Shown here: one piece after another, positions 1 through 11,677 of the stretch | Numbering within the stretch: position 1 is the stretch's first letter | Layout: each line of letters starts with the position of its first letter | From: Chondrus crispus | Taxonomy: Eukaryota > Rhodophyta > Florideophyceae > Gigartinales > Gigartinaceae | Reading direction: 5' to 3' | DNA: 64,000 bases | Assembly: GCF_000350225.1 (NCBI RefSeq) | Contig: NW_005178995.1 | Location: forward strand, 124,001-188,000 | Position numbers and translations under genes: made by a program | The notes under the pieces: model-generated | What the model was told of the DNA's origin: nothing | Database searches by the model: none | Seen by the model: only the letters and a program-made list of their open reading frames with translations

Positions 1-649
1 AGAGCAGCGCTCACCCCACGCCAGCCGATCCTTTCAAAGCTGCGATCGCTGGGCTCGGTGAATGCTAGCCTTCCCCTCCAACTGCTTTCCCTTTCGTCCG
101 CTTCCGGCACCCCATTTATATGTGCTCTCTTGGCCGGCGGGCGGCACCTAGCGACGCTCCATCGACGTCACCACGTCTCCGTCAGTGCCAGTGAAATTTG
201 TTTTGCGATTTGCGACGATGCGCTGCACAGGCTGAGTCCGGGAGTTCGGGGCATCCGATGCCCCGAACTCCGCGTCCCCGGAAGGGATTTATGTGGCGTT
301 GTTAGGGGAGAGAGAGGTATGCCTTGCTGGGTAGGATGGTAGGGACGGCGTAATATGAAACGGAAGAGAAGCAGGTAGGGGAGGGGATGTCCGGACGAAG
401 GACCAGGTGAAGGCGCGTATTGGGACGAGAAGGGTGAGGCTGGGCAGGGCAATGTTGGACGCGAGATGACTACCGTTTATTGTTGAAGTCAGTCGCTAAT
501 TTGCTATTCTTTACAGGGTTGGGAATTAGTTGAAAAGATGTTGTCGGAGGCTGTCGATGTTCCGGAACGGTCCATGATTGAAGTTTGGTGAAAACTTGGA
601 ATGATCAACTTCCCAAAAAGGTTGTCCGCTGGAGAAAGAGAGACACATA
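1..649. other. Gene-free left edge
   Basis: No protein-like reading frame that I trust was seen. Short open frames on both strands between about 60 and 450 mirror each other, which is typical of GC-rich non-coding DNA. The stretch lies downstream of the stop of the minus-strand gene at 650 and may hold its 3' UTR. Confidence 0.5.
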
Positions 650-1954
650 TCAAGCACGCTGACGTGCCGTCGAACGCAACGTCATATTACTGTACAGTGG
701 CAATCCAACCGACGATCGAGCGGCTTCGAACAAGTGCATCGTCGATCTGAGCTTCTTCTCACGCTCCTGATGTTCTTCCGTGGCGATAGCCCGGAGATTT
801 TTAGACACAGCAAAAAGGTAAACTTCCTTAATGAGATTTGGTGGTTGCATGTTCCGACCTACGAGACTTTCGCGGAACTCGCCAATATATGTACCGAACT
901 CGATGACCCGGCTTGCGTCAAACAACATGCATAGCAAGATGTAATATTCATCCCCCTTGGCCATGTTCAAAATGCATTGCAATCGCCTGCGCCGAGTGCG
1001 TTGCTCTTCAGACAACGACGCTTGTAAGTCGTGTTGTTGATTAGAGCCATTCTCAAGGTTGGCTGTGCTCCACGGGTTGGAATAATCTTGCGACCCTGCG
1101 GGTGCGGCAACCCCCTGCGCACTGCCTGTCATGGCATGCTGATTTGACGGCTGGACAGCATGCCCTCTATTTACTTCAGATAGATGGTCTTGGAAGCCTG
1201 GACATAGACTTCCCATGCAATCAGAACACAGGGAGCTCTGGCTGGTATGATCGCCCATGGTAGGATTCGTGGGCATCGTCGGCAGGAAAACAGCACTATG
1301 TTCGTTAGAACGGAATTTTTCTATCATTTTCGAAACGATTTTCATGGATTCGTGTACAGAAACCACCAAAGCATTCTTCCCCTCCGCGAATTTGAGCATT
1401 TCCGATACTTTCGACATTTCTGTTATGTGTCTGGAAACTATTGGAAGGCGACAGCCCTTGTATACTTTTGGTCTCTTCGGAAGTGCATTTCTGAAGTCCT
1501 CTGGCCCATTTTCACACCCATAGCGAATATGACCGACATCTAAATAGTACCGACGCGTGTAGGTATAGCGAGACGGCTTCCCAAGTCTCCAGATTCTGAC
1601 AATTACAGCGTTGTAGATTTCTACGAGGGGTCCGACTGACCTTGAAGTGGGAAGGCTGTCATCTTCACTGCCCTCCAGAAAGAAGGCGTGAAGATATTTC
1701 TCGAAGATAATCTTCCTCATGATGGTCTTCCTTTTCACGAACTGGCGTTGCTGCAGTGCCCTTTTTATCCTCTCATCATTGCGAGTCCCGCTCTTTGCGA
1801 ACCTCCCAAGACCATCACGCCGAGACAATACCAGATTTGGAGAAAAGTCCGACTCCAAATTCAATTCCAGTGGTGTGACTATCGAAGGCGTTGAACCGTC
1901 GGACGATGAGTGCAAGGAAGATGATGGGGATATGGATGAGAAAGACGCCATCAC
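650..1954 (-). CDS. Hypothetical protein, 434 aa, function unknown
   Basis: A single open frame on the minus strand begins with MMASFSS and encodes 434 residues. The first 40 residues are Ser-rich and probably disordered. A basic stretch follows (about residues 60-80, with KRALQQRQFVKRK). A predicted folded part covers about 75-215 and includes a Tyr/Arg-rich segment with TYTRRYY. The middle (about 225-310) is Ser/Gln/Asn-rich and low in complexity. The C-terminal 120 residues begin with an Arg cluster (RTRRRR) and look helical. I recognise no catalytic motif, membrane segment or known fold. The general style (disordered start, basic patch, helical blocks) recalls the unknown proteins at 43551-45860 and 45954-47327, but I see no clear alignment to them. 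The basic clusters suggest a nuclear or nucleic-acid-binding role; that is inference. No intron is needed. Confidence 0.55.
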   Translation of the reverse strand: MMASFSSISPSSSLHSSSDGSTPSIVTPLELNLESDFSPNLVLSRRDGLGRFAKSGTRNDERIKRALQQRQFVKRKTIMRKIIFEKYLHAFFLEGSEDDSLPTSRSVGPLVEIYNAVIVRIWRLGKPSRYTYTRRYYLDVGHIRYGCENGPEDFRNALPKRPKVYKGCRLPIVSRHITEMSKVSEMLKFAEGKNALVVSVHESMKIVSKMIEKFRSNEHSAVFLPTMPTNPTMGDHTSQSSLCSDCMGSLCPGFQDHLSEVNRGHAVQPSNQHAMTGSAQGVAAPAGSQDYSNPWSTANLENGSNQQHDLQASLSEEQRTRRRRLQCILNMAKGDEYYILLCMLFDASRVIEFGTYIGEFRESLVGRNMQPPNLIKEVYLFAVSKNLRAIATEEHQEREKKLRSTMHLFEAARSSVGLPLYSNMTLRSTARQRA

Positions 1955-3300
1955 TAGCCTAAATTTCGGACCAAGCAGGAGTTGAAAGATGAGATCCTGT
2001 GTGAATAATGTGGAGTTATCTGGGTCATTAGAGAGCCATTGTCAATTTATAATCTTGGGATCAGCTCCTCACTTCGAATCGAAGGAAACCGAGCGAGTTT
2101 CTCCCAAATGAGGAAGACAGGCGCCACATCGGTTTTTGAAATTTTGAACGAGAGGTGGGTGAGGAGAGTATATCCAGCTCAGTTTTATAGACGTGGCGCT
2201 CAAGATAGAGAGGAAGACGCGGTTAAGGGGCTCCGTTTGGAGATCCAGGGCAACGTAGTAGCGATGCAAATTTGCAAATGCAGCGGGAAGGGTGTAGTCC
2301 ACCGTCGGTAGTACGAGGCAGTCCTACCCTTCGAGTGATACATAGAACTATTGAATTTGGGCATTGGGATGATGGTAGGCGGAAACAGATGTTCCTTGAG
2401 ATTGAGGTTGACATCGACGTCGGCTGATGAGCCGATGTGTAATTTCATTTGTTCATGTCGGGTGATGAGTAGCCATTTGTTATTATATCATAGTTCATCT
2501 TTCAGGTATGCCCAAGACATCATTCGTACAAAACTTCAGAAGTTCGCAACTTTCAAAAATGGCTGTGGCTTTCCGCCAAAACATGGCTCCTTTTCGAGGC
2601 CTAACAAAGTACACGTGGTTCGTGGAACGGGTTCATCACACTGAACTTGTTGTCGGGTTCCACCTCTGGGAGCCAGACGCCCAATGAAAATTAGAATCTG
2701 CACTCCCAGGAAAATGTTCAATAATCGATTGAACCTTTATTTCCACCGCAAAAAGAGAGATCAACAGTCTCTGCCGTGACTTCTCAATCACGGTGAAAAG
2801 GCCGTTATGGTCAGGGTCGAAATTGTCCAAAGGATCTTATTCTCATGAACCTCACTCTGTCAGCCCGCACGCGGGTTACAACCTTAATTCGCCAACGCAT
2901 CCAGCGCACAGTATCCTTACTGTAATGGTTACATTTAGTGTAACTACTGCCTAACACGTAGTTTTATTGGTAGTTGTGTATTTTGCTGAGCTGTATAGGT
3001 TTTCACCCGAGCCAATAAGCCACGGTTTCCTGTACCAGCTTAGATTTTAGAACTCTATGAAAGGCTGAATTCGTGTGGGCTTAGAGGGCCAGCGTCACCC
3101 ATTACCAATCGAACATCAACGACTATCAACGAGAAGTATTTCCTCAGAACGAACTAGCCGATCTAGTGTTCACCTCGGACAGGCTGTCCCCCACGCCCAT
3201 CGGGGGGTACCTTCGGACATCGGCAAGTAGGTGTCCAATCCGAGTTTCATTTTAAAGGGGTGCTCCCGACGAACACTTACCAAGCTATCTAATCAGCTTT
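1955..3300. other. Intergenic DNA, no gene supported
   Basis: Upstream of the 434-aa gene. Only short overlapping frames are present, on both strands, without recognisable motifs. The first 100-200 bases presumably carry the promoter of the gene that starts at 1954. A C/G-rich patch near 3180-3220 can fold back on itself. Nothing else was recognised. Confidence 0.5.
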
Positions 3301-3938
3301 ACAGTGTAACAGCTGTGAGGCGGGGTTTTTGCCACAATTACCCCGCCGCCTATGTAGGCCGGCGAGGGTCGCCGGCGGGCGGCGGTGGCTATTAAATTAT
3401 GGTATTAACCGCGCGGCGGTATATAACGCAAAAGGAGACCGACCGGGCAAAACGCGAAGCCCCGGTGCGGTGGAGCAGCATACTCACATGATCAATATCT
3501 TTGCATCCAACAGTTTCTGTACAGTGGTCTGTACAGTGGTCTGTACAGTACTGGACCGAACTGTACTGGCATTGGTCCTACAGTAATCCCCGGTATAAGA
3601 ATACGATCGGATTCAGAGGGCTGTATTCTAATAAGTGGTTATTGCTATGTTTGGGGACGTTATCATGTTTCTATTGCGCCTCCAGTGTACTGTACTGCCA
3701 AATAATGTAGTAATTCGCGTCATCCATCCCATCGATCTTCTGCGATCTCAAACGTCCCTACAGCACCTGCAAAGGGCCGAGAGACACACAACTAATACCA
3801 ACTCGCGTTGCAGCAGCAACTTTGAAACTGCTCGAGTTTAATATTCTTATATCGGTTCTTTTTGGTGTACAGTACATGGCTGGGATGACCGAAAATGGCA
3901 GGTGTAAGCTTTGATATTCGCAATGTCGTATTCTTGTA
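3301..3938. other. Intergenic DNA with GC-rich block and short tandem repeat
   Basis: A GC-rich block at about 3310-3420 is rich in CCGCC/GGCGG and GCCGGCG words. A 12-bp unit (CTGTACAGTGGT) is tandemly repeated at 3517-3549, with two full copies and a partial third. GTAC-containing words (GTACAGTA, TACTGTAC) are frequent here and across the mobile elements of the window. No gene was supported. Confidence 0.5.
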
Positions 3939-4231
3939 CAGGGGGGTCGCTCAATAGTGCCTACTTTAGTAGTGCTTCCCTCTATACAGTGCTATGGCTC
4001 ACCATCTGGCACAGGTTATCATAAGGTCACACGTGTATCATCCGGCATGGTTCAGTACTCAAAGGATGAAGTTATTTAATTGTGTTATACAGGCTTTGTT
4101 GTGTTTTGTGTTTGCAGTGTGCTTTGTCCCCAAATATATGTATTTGAGCCTCCTTTATATAGTGCCATCCCCCCAATAGTGCCATAGCTAGAGGTATGTC
4201 ACGCTATACCACTATATCGTAGGAGGCACTG
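3939..4231. mobile_element. MITE, family B, copy 1 (TA-flanked)
   Basis: Non-coding element of 293 bp flanked by TA at 3937-3938 and 4232-4233. It starts CAGGGGGGTCGCTCAATAGTG and ends in the reverse complement of CAGTGCCTCCTACGATATAG, so the terminal repeats are imperfect. Repeated GTGC..TATAGTG words lie just inside both ends, and the middle is AT-rich with a CTTTGTTGTGTT block. Nearly the same sequence recurs at 52300-52614 and, incomplete, at 48763-48942. The CAG start and TA target site match the Tc1/mariner/pogo superfamily. It carries no coding capacity, so it must depend on a transposase made elsewhere. Confidence 0.8.
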
Positions 4232-4416
4232 TATGCTGTGTGCCGGGGACAGGCGATTTTGAGCTGGAATCGCACTTCCCGAAACGGGAGTTGCATATCA
4301 TATTCTTGTACAACGAATATTCTCTTAAAGTGATATTCTTGTACTGGGGGTTACTGTACAGTGGTTTCGCGATAAGTGCATATTGGGAGTGGATGAGGTC
4401 TGTATGCGCTTATTAC

Positions 4417-5083
4417 TGTAGTATAACGACCGACGCGCGCGCGGGGAGATTATTAACAGTGCGGCCGTGCACGGTGGACATGTGGGCGGGTGTGCCCACG
4501 TGTAGGGAGCGCGCGCGTGCCAAGCGGTCGTAATCTGGCGTACGTGTACAGTAGTGCACGTGTCGGCCAAGCGGTAGTCTGCTAGTATTACGCGTGTACG
4601 CTAGCACACGTGGCATCCGTGCGGTAGTCTGTAAGCAGCGCGTGTGTACAGTAGTACACACGTGTAGCTGCAGCGTCCGCGCGGTAATTAGGAATTGAGG
4701 CGCTAGTTTTTTAATGGCGTACAGTACCTGGTACGCACTAGGCGGCAGGTACTGTACACTGGGACAGCTGTCCGAGGCGTCCATCTGAGGGGTTAAGACC
4801 TGAGACCCGTCGCCACCAGTAAAATGGGGCAAGCTCGCCGCCGTCCCTTTCGCGCCTATATACGTCCGTTTCGGTTGTCTATCGTGCGCGCTGGCTTCTA
4901 ACCCGTTACCGGTGGCTCCCATTCACGCACCACGGGGTGACTGCGCGTAACCGGCCAGTGAGCCACTCCCTTTTCGCGAGCTCGTCCGATCGGTTCAATT
5001 AGGGCGTCGCGTCTATGCCGCGTGCTCCCTGGCTATAGCCTCCGCCTCTCACCCAACCCAGGGCGGAGAGGAGTTATCCCACA
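4417..5083 (+). repeat. 5' LTR of the nested chromovirus
   Basis: 667 bp, starting TGTAGTATAACGACC and ending TTATCCCACA, so the termini form an imperfect inverted repeat of about 10 bp. It matches 11678-12344 over its whole length with few differences. It holds several CACGTG palindromes (for example 4497-4502 and 4557-4562) and hairpin-forming words such as GTACAGTAGTAC, candidates for transcription-factor sites. Open frames inside it (such as the one at 4413-4922) are shadows. Confidence 0.93.
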
Positions 5084-5086
5084 TTT

Positions 5087-5104
5087 TGGTACTCTTGTGG
5101 AGGG
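5087..5104 (+). other. Candidate primer binding site
   Basis: TGGTACTCTTGTGGAGGG begins three bases after the 5' LTR. TGG is the expected complement of a tRNA CCA end. Nearly the same word (TGGTACTCTTGCGGAGGG) follows the LTR of the second gypsy element at 34926, so it is conserved in the clade. I cannot name the tRNA. Confidence 0.6.
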
Positions 5105-5173
5105 AATAACTCTAGGGGTTGAGCCGCACGCGTAGTCGCTCGATCGCGTGCAGAACCGTACGGACGGAAAAGG

Positions 5174-6570
5174 TTGAGAAATCACCGCGTCGATCGCGAA
5201 GCGTATTCGACGATGAACCGACCGGAAGAAGGCGTAGACTCCGCCTCCGGGCGTCTGAGCACCCGCAGTGGCAGTGGCGCACCGCGCCCCCGGGTGGAGA
5301 ACCCGGAAGCCCTGCTGCGACCGCCACCGCGACCGGGACGCACGCGAGCGTCCGCATCGGATGTTTTGCGGGCCGTGTCGGTAGGCAGTGAGAATCGCGT
5401 CCAATGGATGGTCGACGCGATTCACCCGCGCATCCAGGCCTTGGTCGAGGAGTTCCTCGCTACGGAACTCCCCCAGGTAGCGCGCGTATGCCTCGACCGA
5501 ACGGTGCCCGGGCTCGTGGACGCGCACATATGCAGCGCGATACCATCGCTTTTGGACGAACTTCTTCCCGCTCAAGTCCAATGCGAGGTGGTGACCGCGC
5601 TCACCACTGTGGATGAAGAATCCCCGTCCGGTACGGCTCTAAAGAGAGCGATCAGCTCCGCCGTGGCCAATCGTCTGGCCACGACCTTCGCCGGAGCAGG
5701 AGTCGACGCACGCGAGCAGCACGACTCAACCGCTCCGGATTCTACGCTAACGCACGCTGAACCGATCGGCGCCGCACCCGGGATCGGTACAATGGCCCCT
5801 CACCCGGAGGGTAAGACCATTTACCTCCCACCAATTTATGGTGCTACAGGAGGGCCCACAGAAAATGGCCCTCCCGTACTCGCAGATACGGCTGGCCCCC
5901 GCGGGACAGAAAACCGCCTGGGGCGCTTCGCGACAGGAAAGCGACAGCCGTATCGGTCGAGCAGAAGAAGCGCACCCGGCTCTCAAGGCTACAACCTCGG
6001 ACGGTACAGAAAACCCCTCCGAGGAAGAAGACACAAGACGTCGCCACAGAGCGACGCGCAAGAACCGCGACGGACGCTACGCGCGATGCCGCGATGCCGG
6101 AAGGGTCGGTTACCCCTCCGATGATAACCGCGAAGAACGCTATATGCGATACCGCGATGCCGGAGGAGGTGGATACCCCTCCGATGACGAGGACACCGAG
6201 TCGGACGAATCGCGCAGAAGCGACCGCAGAGGCCGCAATGCGCGCAACCGACGTCGGTTCCGGCGAGAAGACTCCGACCTGGATGGCTACAGTAGCCCCG
6301 GCGGAGAAGGAGACCGCCATCGCAGGGGCAGAGACCGCCGGTCTGCTCCGAGGCGGGATCCGAAACGGTTGCCGGTGATCAGGCCGCTGAACGACCTGTT
6401 CACCAAGGCCGTCGCCTACCGCACGTATACGCTGGAAAATCGCAGCGCGCGCTACGACGCGAGTAACGCGCGGCGAGTTAACCGTTATCGGAAGAAGTTG
6501 GACGTCCAGCTGAAAACCCACACGTTCGGTGGTCAAGATCCAATCGCGGTGCTAGGATTTCTCGCGCGCT
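5174..6570 (+). pseudogene. gag region of the nested chromovirus (fossil)
   Basis: The first coding part of the element. Its product is unusually rich in Arg, Asp and Glu and carries repeats of a RYRDAG..GYPSDD type near 6.07-6.2 kb. This is matched by the gag region of the second gypsy element (35.1-36.6 kb), which supports homology. A conserved block follows that contains TFGGQDPIAVLGFLAR. A gag that is so Arg/Asp-rich ahead of the capsid-like block is unusual. The element is broken; the part is given as an approximate span only. Confidence 0.75.
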
Positions 6571-6589
6571 TCAAGATGGCCTCGAGGGG

Positions 6590-9500
6590 ACCGTCGCAGC
6601 AGCTCCCGCAGGAGGAAAATTCGGCGGACCGGAAGCGCGCGCAGTTCCCGACGAACGTACCGTCACGGAAAATTCGCGTGGTCAAGGGGGTCACGATACC
6701 CCCGATGACCCAAGCGATGGTACGCGTCGCAACACCGGTTGGGGGGCTTTGCTTCCTGGAAAACCACCCCAAAACGGCGCATAAGAATTTATGCCTGATG
6801 GCCCAGGGGGTCATGGACCTCTTCCCGGGCGAGCCGTTTACGGTGCTCGTTAGCAACTTCAGAAACCGCGCGGTCCACGTCCCCAAGCATACCGTTGTCG
6901 GTCTCACGTTGCCATCCCCCACACACATCCTGACACTTGGTGTGTCGGCCCCCGGAGAGGCCGACGCTAAGGAAGGGGGAGGGAACAAAAATAATTCCTT
7001 GACCGCTACGGAGGAACAGGCGCGACGCGAACAACCAGTTACGGACGATGGCAGAAGAAAATCGACGACCGCTACGGGAGGAGCCCCGCGACGCAAAGAA
7101 CCGGAAACGGACGACGCCCACAGTGGCAATCCCGCTAACGCGGATGAGCGGACCGATACGGACGCGGAGAAGACCTGCTCATGGGAAGAAGACGTCCACA
7201 TTGGCACAGAAGACAGTACCGTCCGGTCGGAAATTACGGACATGCTGTCCGAGTTCAAGGACATGTGGTCCGGCCACTTGGGTAAGATCGATGCTACGAA
7301 GCATCCCATCGAGCTGAAGCCCGGTGCGAAGCCGATCTACCAAGCACCCTATCGAGCCGGAGCCATCGCGCGCGAGAAGGTGAAGAAGAAAATCGACCGC
7401 ATGCTGCGCGCGGGAGTCATCGAACCGACATCGGCCGAGTGGGCGAGCCCCGTGGTCTTCCTCCGTAAAAAAGACGGGACCATGCGGTTCTGCGTGGACT
7501 ATCGCAAGCTAAACGCCGTTACGGTTCGCGACTCCTACCCACTACCGCGCATGGACGAATGCATCGACTCACTCGGCGATGCCACTGTCTTTACCACGCT
7601 AGATTGTAATAGCGGGTATTGGCAGGTGGAGATCGCCGAGGAGGTCCGCGATAAAACTACGTTCGCGTCGCATTCGGGTCTCTACCGCTTTCTACGCATG
7701 CCGTTTGGTCTCAAAAACGCGCCCGCGACATTTCAACGAGCGGTCGACATCATCCTGTCCCGCGTGAAATGGGAGACCGCGCTGGTCTACCTCGATGACG
7801 TCATTGTCTATTCGCGAACCGTTACGGAACATATGGCGCACGTGGGCGAGGTACTACGGCTGCTACATACCGCGGGCGTGTCTCTAAAATTAGCAAAGTG
7901 CGCGTTTTTCGACACCTCCGTAACATATCTCGGGCAGGTCATCCGTCCGGGACGGTTGGAGGTGGAGCGACGCAACGTCATCGCGATCGAGCGCGCGCGC
8001 CTACGTACCAAACGGAACTGCGATCTTTTCTCGGGATGTGCAACGTTTACCGACGATGTGTGCAAGGATTCGCGAAGATCGCCGCGCCGCTGAATAAGAA
8101 GACCGGCAAGAATCAGCCCTATGAGTTCGAGATATTAACCGATGCGGCATACGCGGCGTTTGAGGAATTGAAGCGGCGCCTCGTGTCGCCGCCAATCCTC
8201 GCGCTGCCCCGCTACGGACGGAAATATACGCTGGACAGCGACGCGTGCGGACACCAAGTGGGTTGCGCCCTTCTACAGGAGCAACCCGATGGAGATACTC
8301 GACCGATCGGATATTGGAGCGGCGCGTTGACCGATGCGGAGCGCAATTATACGACTACCGAAAAGGAATGCTTGGCCGTAGTGTGGAGCATCCTCACCCT
8401 ACGGCCGTACCTATACGGAAGCGCGTTCAACCTCCGCACGGATCACGAGGCCCTACGCTGGGTCCTCAATTTAGCGGACAGTTCCGGTCGGCTCGCCCGC
8501 TGGCGCCTACGCTTGGCGGAGTACGACTACGAGGTACAGTACCGCCCAGGCGTCAAGCACCAACTCGCGGACGGCGTATCGCGCTTACGCACCGATGGAG
8601 GAGACACCGAAGCGGTTGACGATGAGTTCCCGTGCTTCGCGGTCCAGTACGATGAGGGCAGCGAGGCCCTCCAGGACAATGTGCACTGGGACCCGCCGCA
8701 AGACCGTCCGGACGGTTGTCACGCGCTCGCGATAACTCCCGAGGAACGCGACGCTGCGTCCATCTCGGTTGAGAAATTTCTACGCGAACAAGCTGAGGAC
8801 ACCTTCTGTCGCTTCGCAGCGGAAACCTTCGGGACGCCGAACTCGAAGTTCGACATCGACCGTTACGGATTTCTCGTGAGGACGTCCCCGCTGGACGAGA
8901 CCCTGCAGCGCGTGGTACCGACTCGGTTGCGCCCCCGGGTACTGTACCTGGCACACCATCCGAGGTTGGCAGGTCACCCGGGAGCGACGCGTATGTACTA
9001 CACCCTTCGCAGGGAGTACTACTGGCCACACATGGCCAGCGACGCGTTTTCGACCGTACGGAATTGCACCTCGTGTGCTGCGACCCGCGGGACGCTTGTC
9101 AAGAACCAAAAGGATCTCAAGCTGTTCCCCGCGGCGGGCCCCTTGGAGTTTGTCGCAATGGACCTCCTGGGGCCCCTGCCCAAGACCGCGCACGGAAACC
9201 AACACGTGTTGGTAATTACCGACCGGTTCTCCAAGCTAACGCGCAGTATCCTGCTCCGGACCACAACCGCTTCGGTCGTCGCAAACGCGTTTTTGGACAA
9301 CTGGGTCTACGTTTACGGAGCGCCGCGCTACGTACTAACCGACAATGGCCCTCAGTCCGCTGCGAAATTCTTCGACGCGGTATGCGCCCTCCTGGGGGTG
9401 CGGCATTATCTCACGACGGCCTATCACCCCCAGTCGAACGGGCAGACCGAACGGTTCAATCGCACGCTGGTGCAACGCCTCCGGCACTACGTGGAGGAGC

Positions 9501-10275
9501 ACCAGCGCGATTGGGACGACTACGTGCAGCCGCTGACCTTCGCGCACAATACGCAGGTCCACCAGTCGACGGAGACGACTCCGTTCGACCTGGTGTTAAC
9601 GCGGCCACCGACCGGTTTAATCCTCCTCGGTACTGTACCGCAGGATGCGAGGACCCATCGAGAGGACCCGCGGACCCCGGTGCAGTACAAACGCGCTACG
9701 CTGCGCAAGCTTCGCGACGCTCTCGACCGCGCTCGGACGAAATTAACTGCATCGCAAAAGCGGTACAAGGACAATTTTTACAAGAAGGTCCGCTTCCGTC
9801 CGGTCGTTGTGGCGGGCGATTTTGTCTACGTTGATCGCCCGCCCCGCCCGTTGACAAGCGTCGAGCGACGCACGCGTGCGCAAGGTACGACCGGAACGGA
9901 CGAGCTCTCTGTCAAACTACTACCGACGACAGAGGGTCCGTTTCGCGTGCGCTCCGCTACGGACACCACGGTCCTCATCGAGCAGGACGGCGTGGAAAAT
10001 CGCGTGAGCATCGACCGCGTTGCGGAGATGCCGCGCGGGCCGGGGGATACCGTCACCCCGGCCACATCGACCGAATCGGACGCACAAGCCGTAACGCCAA
10101 GCGCCCGAATACGTCGTTGACCACATTGTCGGACACCGTACTACGCGCGGCGGGATCGACTACAAGGTCCCGTGGTATGGATATACCGCTTCGGACGACA
10201 CCTACGAGCCCGCCAACGGGCTTCCGCAGCCGTTTATCGACCGGTATTGGCGCTCGCGCCAACAAGGATTAAGCG
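6590..10275 (+). pseudogene. pol region: RT, RNase H, integrase, chromodomain (fossil)
   Basis: Reverse transcriptase spans about 7300-7990 and shows the FCVDYRKLNAVT block and the catalytic YLDD near 7790. RNase H spans about 8200-8600 (DSDACG, TTEKECLAVVW, TDHEALRW). Integrase spans about 8950-9800, with an HHCC zinc-binding start and the DDE blocks VAMDLLGPLP, LTDNGPQ and YHPQSNGQTERFN. A chromodomain-like segment, with YKVPWYGY and a DDTYEP block, ends the coding part near 10.27 kb; in chromoviruses this domain steers integration to particular chromatin. The region before RT carries a conserved block shared with the second gypsy element. The region is broken overall, with a few breaks. 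Confidence 0.88.
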
Positions 10276-10279
10276 TGCA

Positions 10280-11663
10280 TGCGTAGGGCAACTTTCGGCC
10301 GCTCTCGGTCGCACCGCTCGGACGCTCACTCGCGCAAAAGCCTGTGGGGAAAACAAGCAGCGCACGTGCTATGCAGCCTCGGCGGCTATCCGCGCGCGAC
10401 TGCGCACCGCGAGGCAGTCCGTACCGGATGGATCCGGCGCAAATGGACGCAGATTCTTCCAAAATTGGCCAACCCTCCGGGAGGGTGGTCCACAATGGGA
10501 ATTTCCCCCAAGCGCCCACGTGCATAGCTATCAGCCACGCCTGGCCGCACCGTTCGGATGATCGCGCTCGCACGCGCCTATGAAAATGAAGAGCTACCCC
10601 GGGAACCAGTTCTTTGGATTGAGAGGTATCGCGTTCGCCGGGTTTTTGATTTAGTCGCGATTTGGGATACGTTTTTCCCTCCCACGCTGCGGGAAAAAAT
10701 CATGGACCATTTCCGACAACAGCATCGCACTCCTGGGAGCATTCCCCGTCCGGGAGTGTCAACTCGGAAACCCCGCATTCGGATGAATTTGGAAACCAAA
10801 CCGGTTTCCTCCCGTTTCATTCTGTTTCCTCTCGTTTCTTTCAGTTTCTAATTCGGGCTCGTGAAAAGAGGGCGCTCTGTACGGTTTGTGGATCAGTGTT
10901 GGCGCAATAGAGGTCGCTACCGCAAGGGACACGCGCGAAACTACCGTTTGGTGACATGCTTGGGCGGGCGCTCCGCTCGCGCTGCTCTTAGGATGGAAAA
11001 AGGACGGGGATTCTTATTAAATTGGCCAGCCCTCCGGGAGGGTGGTCGACAAGGGGATTTATCGCAAGCGTCCGCACGGCGATGGCGTCGCTCGCGGCGC
11101 CTCCGAATCGCTTCTTGGAGGCGCCCTGCCCGCAGCGGGCAGCGGCGGGGACTTTTTCGCGCGTACTGTACGCCGCGGCACGCGAACCGCATCGGACGAA
11201 ATGCCGCGCGCGAGCGACGGCACGGCCCACTCGGTGGCCGGTTGTCGGCGTCGCGATCGAAGTGCCGGAGCCGCTCGGGTCGACGCCGGAGCCCTCTCAG
11301 GGCTCGACCGCTGGCCGTACGGACGCGCTGCGCTGGTATTGTGATGGCCGACCGTTTTCGGTGGAAGGAAAACCTACTGTATGGGGATGCTGTCGCCGCG
11401 GGAGAAGGAGCTGGAATTTTCAGAAGAAGGTTAGGAGCGAGTTGAGGGGTTAGGCGTGCTTCTCGTGAGGCGAAGTTCGACGACGCGCTTACCGATTCGG
11501 GTGAGACGGTTGGCGTATCGACTGCCAGCTCGGAGACGTGGCGAGAGAAAAGCCCGTTCGCGCGCAGTGGCTTCGGCCCTGGCATCGCGCGTGGAATTCA
11601 CTGAAAACCCGGAACGGAATCGCGTGGTCGGATGGGTGGTCGCTACGGAGACGTAGCGAAAGC
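10280..11663 (+). other. Long non-coding 3' segment of the nested chromovirus
   Basis: About 1.4 kb between the end of pol and the polypurine tract. No domain was recognised in it. A 26-bp GC-rich word centred on the palindrome CCCTCCGGGAGGG occurs twice in direct orientation, at 10465-10490 and 11022-11047, each preceded by an A/T-rich run, so part of the segment looks internally duplicated. Short frames on both strands here are shadows. Confidence 0.6.
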
Positions 11664-11675
11664 TAAGGAAGGGGG
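11664..11675 (+). other. Polypurine tract
   Basis: A purine-only run (AAGGAAGGGGG within it) lies two bases before the 3' LTR at 11678, the expected position of the plus-strand primer of an LTR retrotransposon. Confidence 0.75.
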
Positions 11676-11677
11676 TC

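Noticed and set aside
3301-3480. GC-rich block considered as a fragment of an LTR
   Set aside because: No end motif, primer site or match to the LTRs in this window was found.
5033-5581. 182-codon minus-strand frame overlapping the gypsy gag start
   Set aside because: Antisense shadow of the GC-rich gag region.
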